Below are positions 62,059-64,000 of a stretch of DNA of 64,000 nt, piece by piece. Numbering within the stretch: position 1 is the first letter of the stretch; each line of letters starts with the position of its first letter. The translations under genes and the position numbers were made by a program. The notes beneath the pieces are model-generated. The model saw nothing but the letters and a program-made list of their open reading frames with translations, did not search any database and was not told where the DNA came from. The DNA comes from JAOUEA01 sp963821935 (GTDB lineage Bacteria; Actinomycetota; UBA4738; HRBIN12): contig CAWGFM010000005.1 of the NCBI GenBank assembly GCA_963821935.1, forward strand, positions 682,001-746,000. Reading direction: 5' to 3'.

Positions 62059-63263
62059 CGACGCTTCTTCCGCGCCCGAAGGCCGCTGCGACGCCCACGG
62101 CTGCTCCCGCTGAACACCGTACGAGGCGGCGAGACCTTCATGCCCTCGAGCTCGAACTCGGCATGCAGATCGAGTCTGGCGGCCATACGGCTCACGTCAC
62201 CGAGCTGCTGCGGTGTGACGAACGTCACGCTGGTGCCCGCGCGCCCGGCACGTGCGGTGCGACCGACGCGGTGCACGTAGCCCTTGTCGTCCTGTGGAGG
62301 GTCGAAGTTCACGACCAGCGTGATGTCGTCCAGATCGAGACCTCGCGCCGCGACGTCGGTGGCGATCAAGACGCCGACATGCCGGTCCTCGAACCGCTGC
62401 AACGCTCGTTCGCGAGCTTGTTGGGTCATGTCGCCGTGCATCGTCACGGCGGGCACGCTCTCGTTCCGCAGCTGGCGTGCGAGCGTCTCCACGTGACGCT
62501 TCGTGTTGACGAAGACCAGGGTGAGACCCGTTGCCTCTTCCTGGCGAGCCAAGCGGATCAGCGTCGTCAGCTTCTCCGCCTGCTCGACGGGGATGAAGCG
62601 ATGGTCGGCCTCATCCACCGTGAAGCCCTCGGACTCGATCTCGTGGCGGACCGGGTTCTGCGTGTAGACCTCGGCGATGCGGCCCACGGCACCGTCCAGG
62701 GTGGCCGAGAAGAACATCGTCTGACGTTCCTTCGGCACGTGGCGGACGATCCGATCCACCTGCGGCTGGAACCCCATGTCGAGCATGCGATCCGCCTCGT
62801 CCAGCACGAAGATGCGCACGTGCCGCAGCGACACCAGCTTGCGATCGACCAGATCGTCGAGGCGCCCCGGCGTGGCGATCAAGATGTGGGCCTTGTCCGC
62901 TCCCCGAGCCTGCTCCTTGACGTTGGTACCGCCGTACACGGCCTTGACGCGCAGGTGCTTGGCCTTGGCGATGTCCACGAAGTCGTCCTTGACCTGGGTC
63001 GCCAACTCACGGGTCGGCACCAGCACCAACGCCTGGGGGAGATCGACGGAGCCGGGGTCGAGCTGCTCGACGATGGGGATCGCGAAGCCCAAGGTCTTGC
63101 CCGATCCGGTCTGAGACTTCGCGAGCGTGTCGCGCCCCTGCGTGGCGTCCTCGATCACCATCACCTGGATGGGGAACGGGGACTCGATGCCGCGCGAGGC
63201 CAGGGTGTCCACGACAGCATCGGACACGCCGAGGTCGCGGAAGGAACGGTACGGGGTGGCCAT
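62055..63263 (-). CDS. DEAD-box RNA helicase
   Basis: 402 aa. Motifs in order: Q motif (FRDLGVSDAVVDTLASRGIESPFPIQ region, given in part), AKSQTGSGKTLGF (I), PTRELA (Ia), TPGRL (Ib), VLDEADRML (II, DEAD), FFSATLD (III), VFVNTKRHVE (IV), IATDVAARGLDL (V), HRVGRTARAGRAG (VI). The C-terminal extension is short and Arg/Lys-rich. It likely unwinds RNA in ribosome assembly or mRNA decay. It ends tail-to-tail with the EAL gene, overlapping by four nt, and its promoter is leaderless-type. Confidence 0.94.
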   Translation of the reverse strand: MATPYRSFRDLGVSDAVVDTLASRGIESPFPIQVMVIEDATQGRDTLAKSQTGSGKTLGFAIPIVEQLDPGSVDLPQALVLVPTRELATQVKDDFVDIAKAKHLRVKAVYGGTNVKEQARGADKAHILIATPGRLDDLVDRKLVSLRHVRIFVLDEADRMLDMGFQPQVDRIVRHVPKERQTMFFSATLDGAVGRIAEVYTQNPVRHEIESEGFTVDEADHRFIPVEQAEKLTTLIRLARQEEATGLTLVFVNTKRHVETLARQLRNESVPAVTMHGDMTQQARERALQRFEDRHVGVLIATDVAARGLDLDDITLVVNFDPPQDDKGYVHRVGRTARAGRAGTSVTFVTPQQLGDVSRMAARLDLHAEFELEGMKVSPPRTVFSGSSRGRRSGLRARKKRR

Positions 63264-63272
63264 GCACCATCG

Positions 63273-63278
63273 AGCGTA
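63273..63278 (-). promoter_or_regulatory. -10 box TACGCT, leaderless promoter of the DEAD-box helicase
   Basis: TACGCT on the minus strand ends nine nt before the ATG at 63263, with no ribosome site between. Confidence 0.4.
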
Positions 63279-63348
63279 CCCGTTCTCAGCGGCCGAAGGC
63301 CGGCAGCGGCGGGCGCTCCTGGGGTCCGCGGCGTGGCGCCCAGGGCGG

Positions 63349-63354
63349 TACGCT
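63349..63354 (+). promoter_or_regulatory. -10 box TACGCT of transketolase
   Basis: TACGCT in GGTACGCTGGG would give a 5' leader of about 50 nt before the transketolase start. No strong -35 is visible. Confidence 0.3.
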
Positions 63355-63409
63355 GGGCCGGTCCACGCGTTCGCGACGACGGGCGACGCACCGACCGATG
63401 AGGGGATCG

Positions 63410-64000
63410 ATGGACGACCGTACCCAGCTCTGGAACGACGTGGCCGCACAGATCGCGGTGGACAGCATCCGGTGCACGACCAAGGCAGGATCGGGTCATC
63501 CGACGTCCTCGATGTCATGCGCGCATCTGCTGTCCGTGCTGTACACCGACCACCTCCGCTTCGACGTCGGTGACCCCAAGTCGCCCGCCAACGACCGGTT
63601 CGTGATGTCGAAGGGACACGCGGCCCCGGCGTTGTACTCGGTGCTGAAGGCCATCGGCGCGATCAGCGATGAGGAGCTCCTCACGCTGCGTCAGTTCGGC
63701 TCACCGATCCAAGGCCACCCTGCCCCGGTCCCCGAGATGCCGTGGATCGACGTCGCCAGCGGCTCGTTGGGCCAAGGCCTCGCGGTCGGCCTCGGGATGT
63801 CGTTGGCCATGCGGCTGGACGGCCTCCCCGGCAGGACCTGGGTGCTCATGGGTGATTCCGAGATCGCGGAGGGCAGCGTCTGGGAAGCGATGGAGGCTGC
63901 GGCCTTCCACGAGGTCGACAACCTGGTCGCGATCCTCGACCTCAACAGGCTCGGCCAGCGCGGTCCCACGATGCATGGATGGAACGCGGACCTGTTCGCC
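63410..64000 (+). CDS. tkt: Transketolase, N-terminal part (runs off the window)
   Basis: 197 codons are present. Thiamine-diphosphate domain: TKAGSGHPTSSMSCAHLLSV, VMSKGHAAPALYSVL, GSLGQGLAVGLGMSLA and the GDSEIAEGSVWEAMEAA...LNRLGQ motif that binds the diphosphate through Mg2+. GSVWEAMEAA and LNRLGQ resemble the animal-type branch of transketolase. It transfers two-carbon units in the pentose phosphate pathway. ATG 63410 has AGGGGA close upstream; an in-frame ATG at 63398 is an alternative. Confidence 0.92.
   Translation, partial: MDDRTQLWNDVAAQIAVDSIRCTTKAGSGHPTSSMSCAHLLSVLYTDHLRFDVGDPKSPANDRFVMSKGHAAPALYSVLKAIGAISDEELLTLRQFGSPIQGHPAPVPEMPWIDVASGSLGQGLAVGLGMSLAMRLDGLPGRTWVLMGDSEIAEGSVWEAMEAAAFHEVDNLVAILDLNRLGQRGPTMHGWNADLFA

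Overview
The window is 64 kb of high-GC (roughly two-thirds G+C), gene-dense chromosomal DNA. Long runs of genes overlap by ATGA or GTGA, intergenic gaps are short, and I see no tRNA, rRNA, CRISPR array, insertion sequence or phage gene. Several genes have a TAnnnT -10 box only 6-9 nt before the start codon, which points to leaderless transcripts. That feature, a DinB/MDMPI-fold protein, a human-type transketolase and the gene content suggest an aerobic, probably uncultured member of the Actinomycetota. This is inferred from style only; no phylogenetic marker is present.

The dominant theme is uptake and stepwise demethylation of choline, glycine betaine or related methylated amines to glycine. 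The main stretches are: 1-370, the start of a DMGDH/sarcosine-dehydrogenase-like flavoprotein; 2295-4091, a Rieske oxygenase diverging from an Lrp/AsnC regulator; 13380-14165, an IclR regulator diverging from a sarcosine oxidase operon soxB-(yjbR-like)-soxD-soxAG (14254-19461), in which the gamma subunit is fused to alpha. Facing it, a minus-strand operon (28388 to 19458) encodes a DMGDH-like flavoprotein, a corrinoid protein, a small 'virulence factor'-fold protein, a methyl-THF:corrinoid methyltransferase, an ASKHA corrinoid activator, an MttB/MtgB-type methyltransferase and methylene-THF reductase. Upstream are an aldehyde dehydrogenase, a ProXWV-type ABC transporter (its ATPase gene carries an apparent frameshift) and, divergently, choline dehydrogenase betA. 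A betaine-aldehyde-dehydrogenase-like gene is at 47228-48679. A kbl-tdh pair (57665-58735) links threonine and glycine.

A second theme is polyamine/amine use: a PotDBC/PotA transporter (41593-45914), a flavin monoamine oxidase and a gamma-glutamylputrescine-oxidase-like flavoprotein. Acyl-CoA metabolism is represented by mmsA, an acyl-CoA dehydrogenase, an enoyl-CoA hydratase and an ADP-forming acyl-CoA synthetase. The rest includes exporters (EamA x2, LysE, MFS, MMPL with a divergent TetR), a zinc metallopeptidase, an AlkD-like protein, a PAS-PAS-GGDEF-EAL protein, a DEAD-box helicase and the 5' part of transketolase.

The most interesting observations are a shared GTTGCGG-type inverted-repeat element at three betaine-related control regions (14167-14196, 28438-28475, 34219-34235), the SoxA-SoxG fusion, and a corrinoid/THF demethylation operon in what looks like an aerobe that also carries a Rieske oxygenase.
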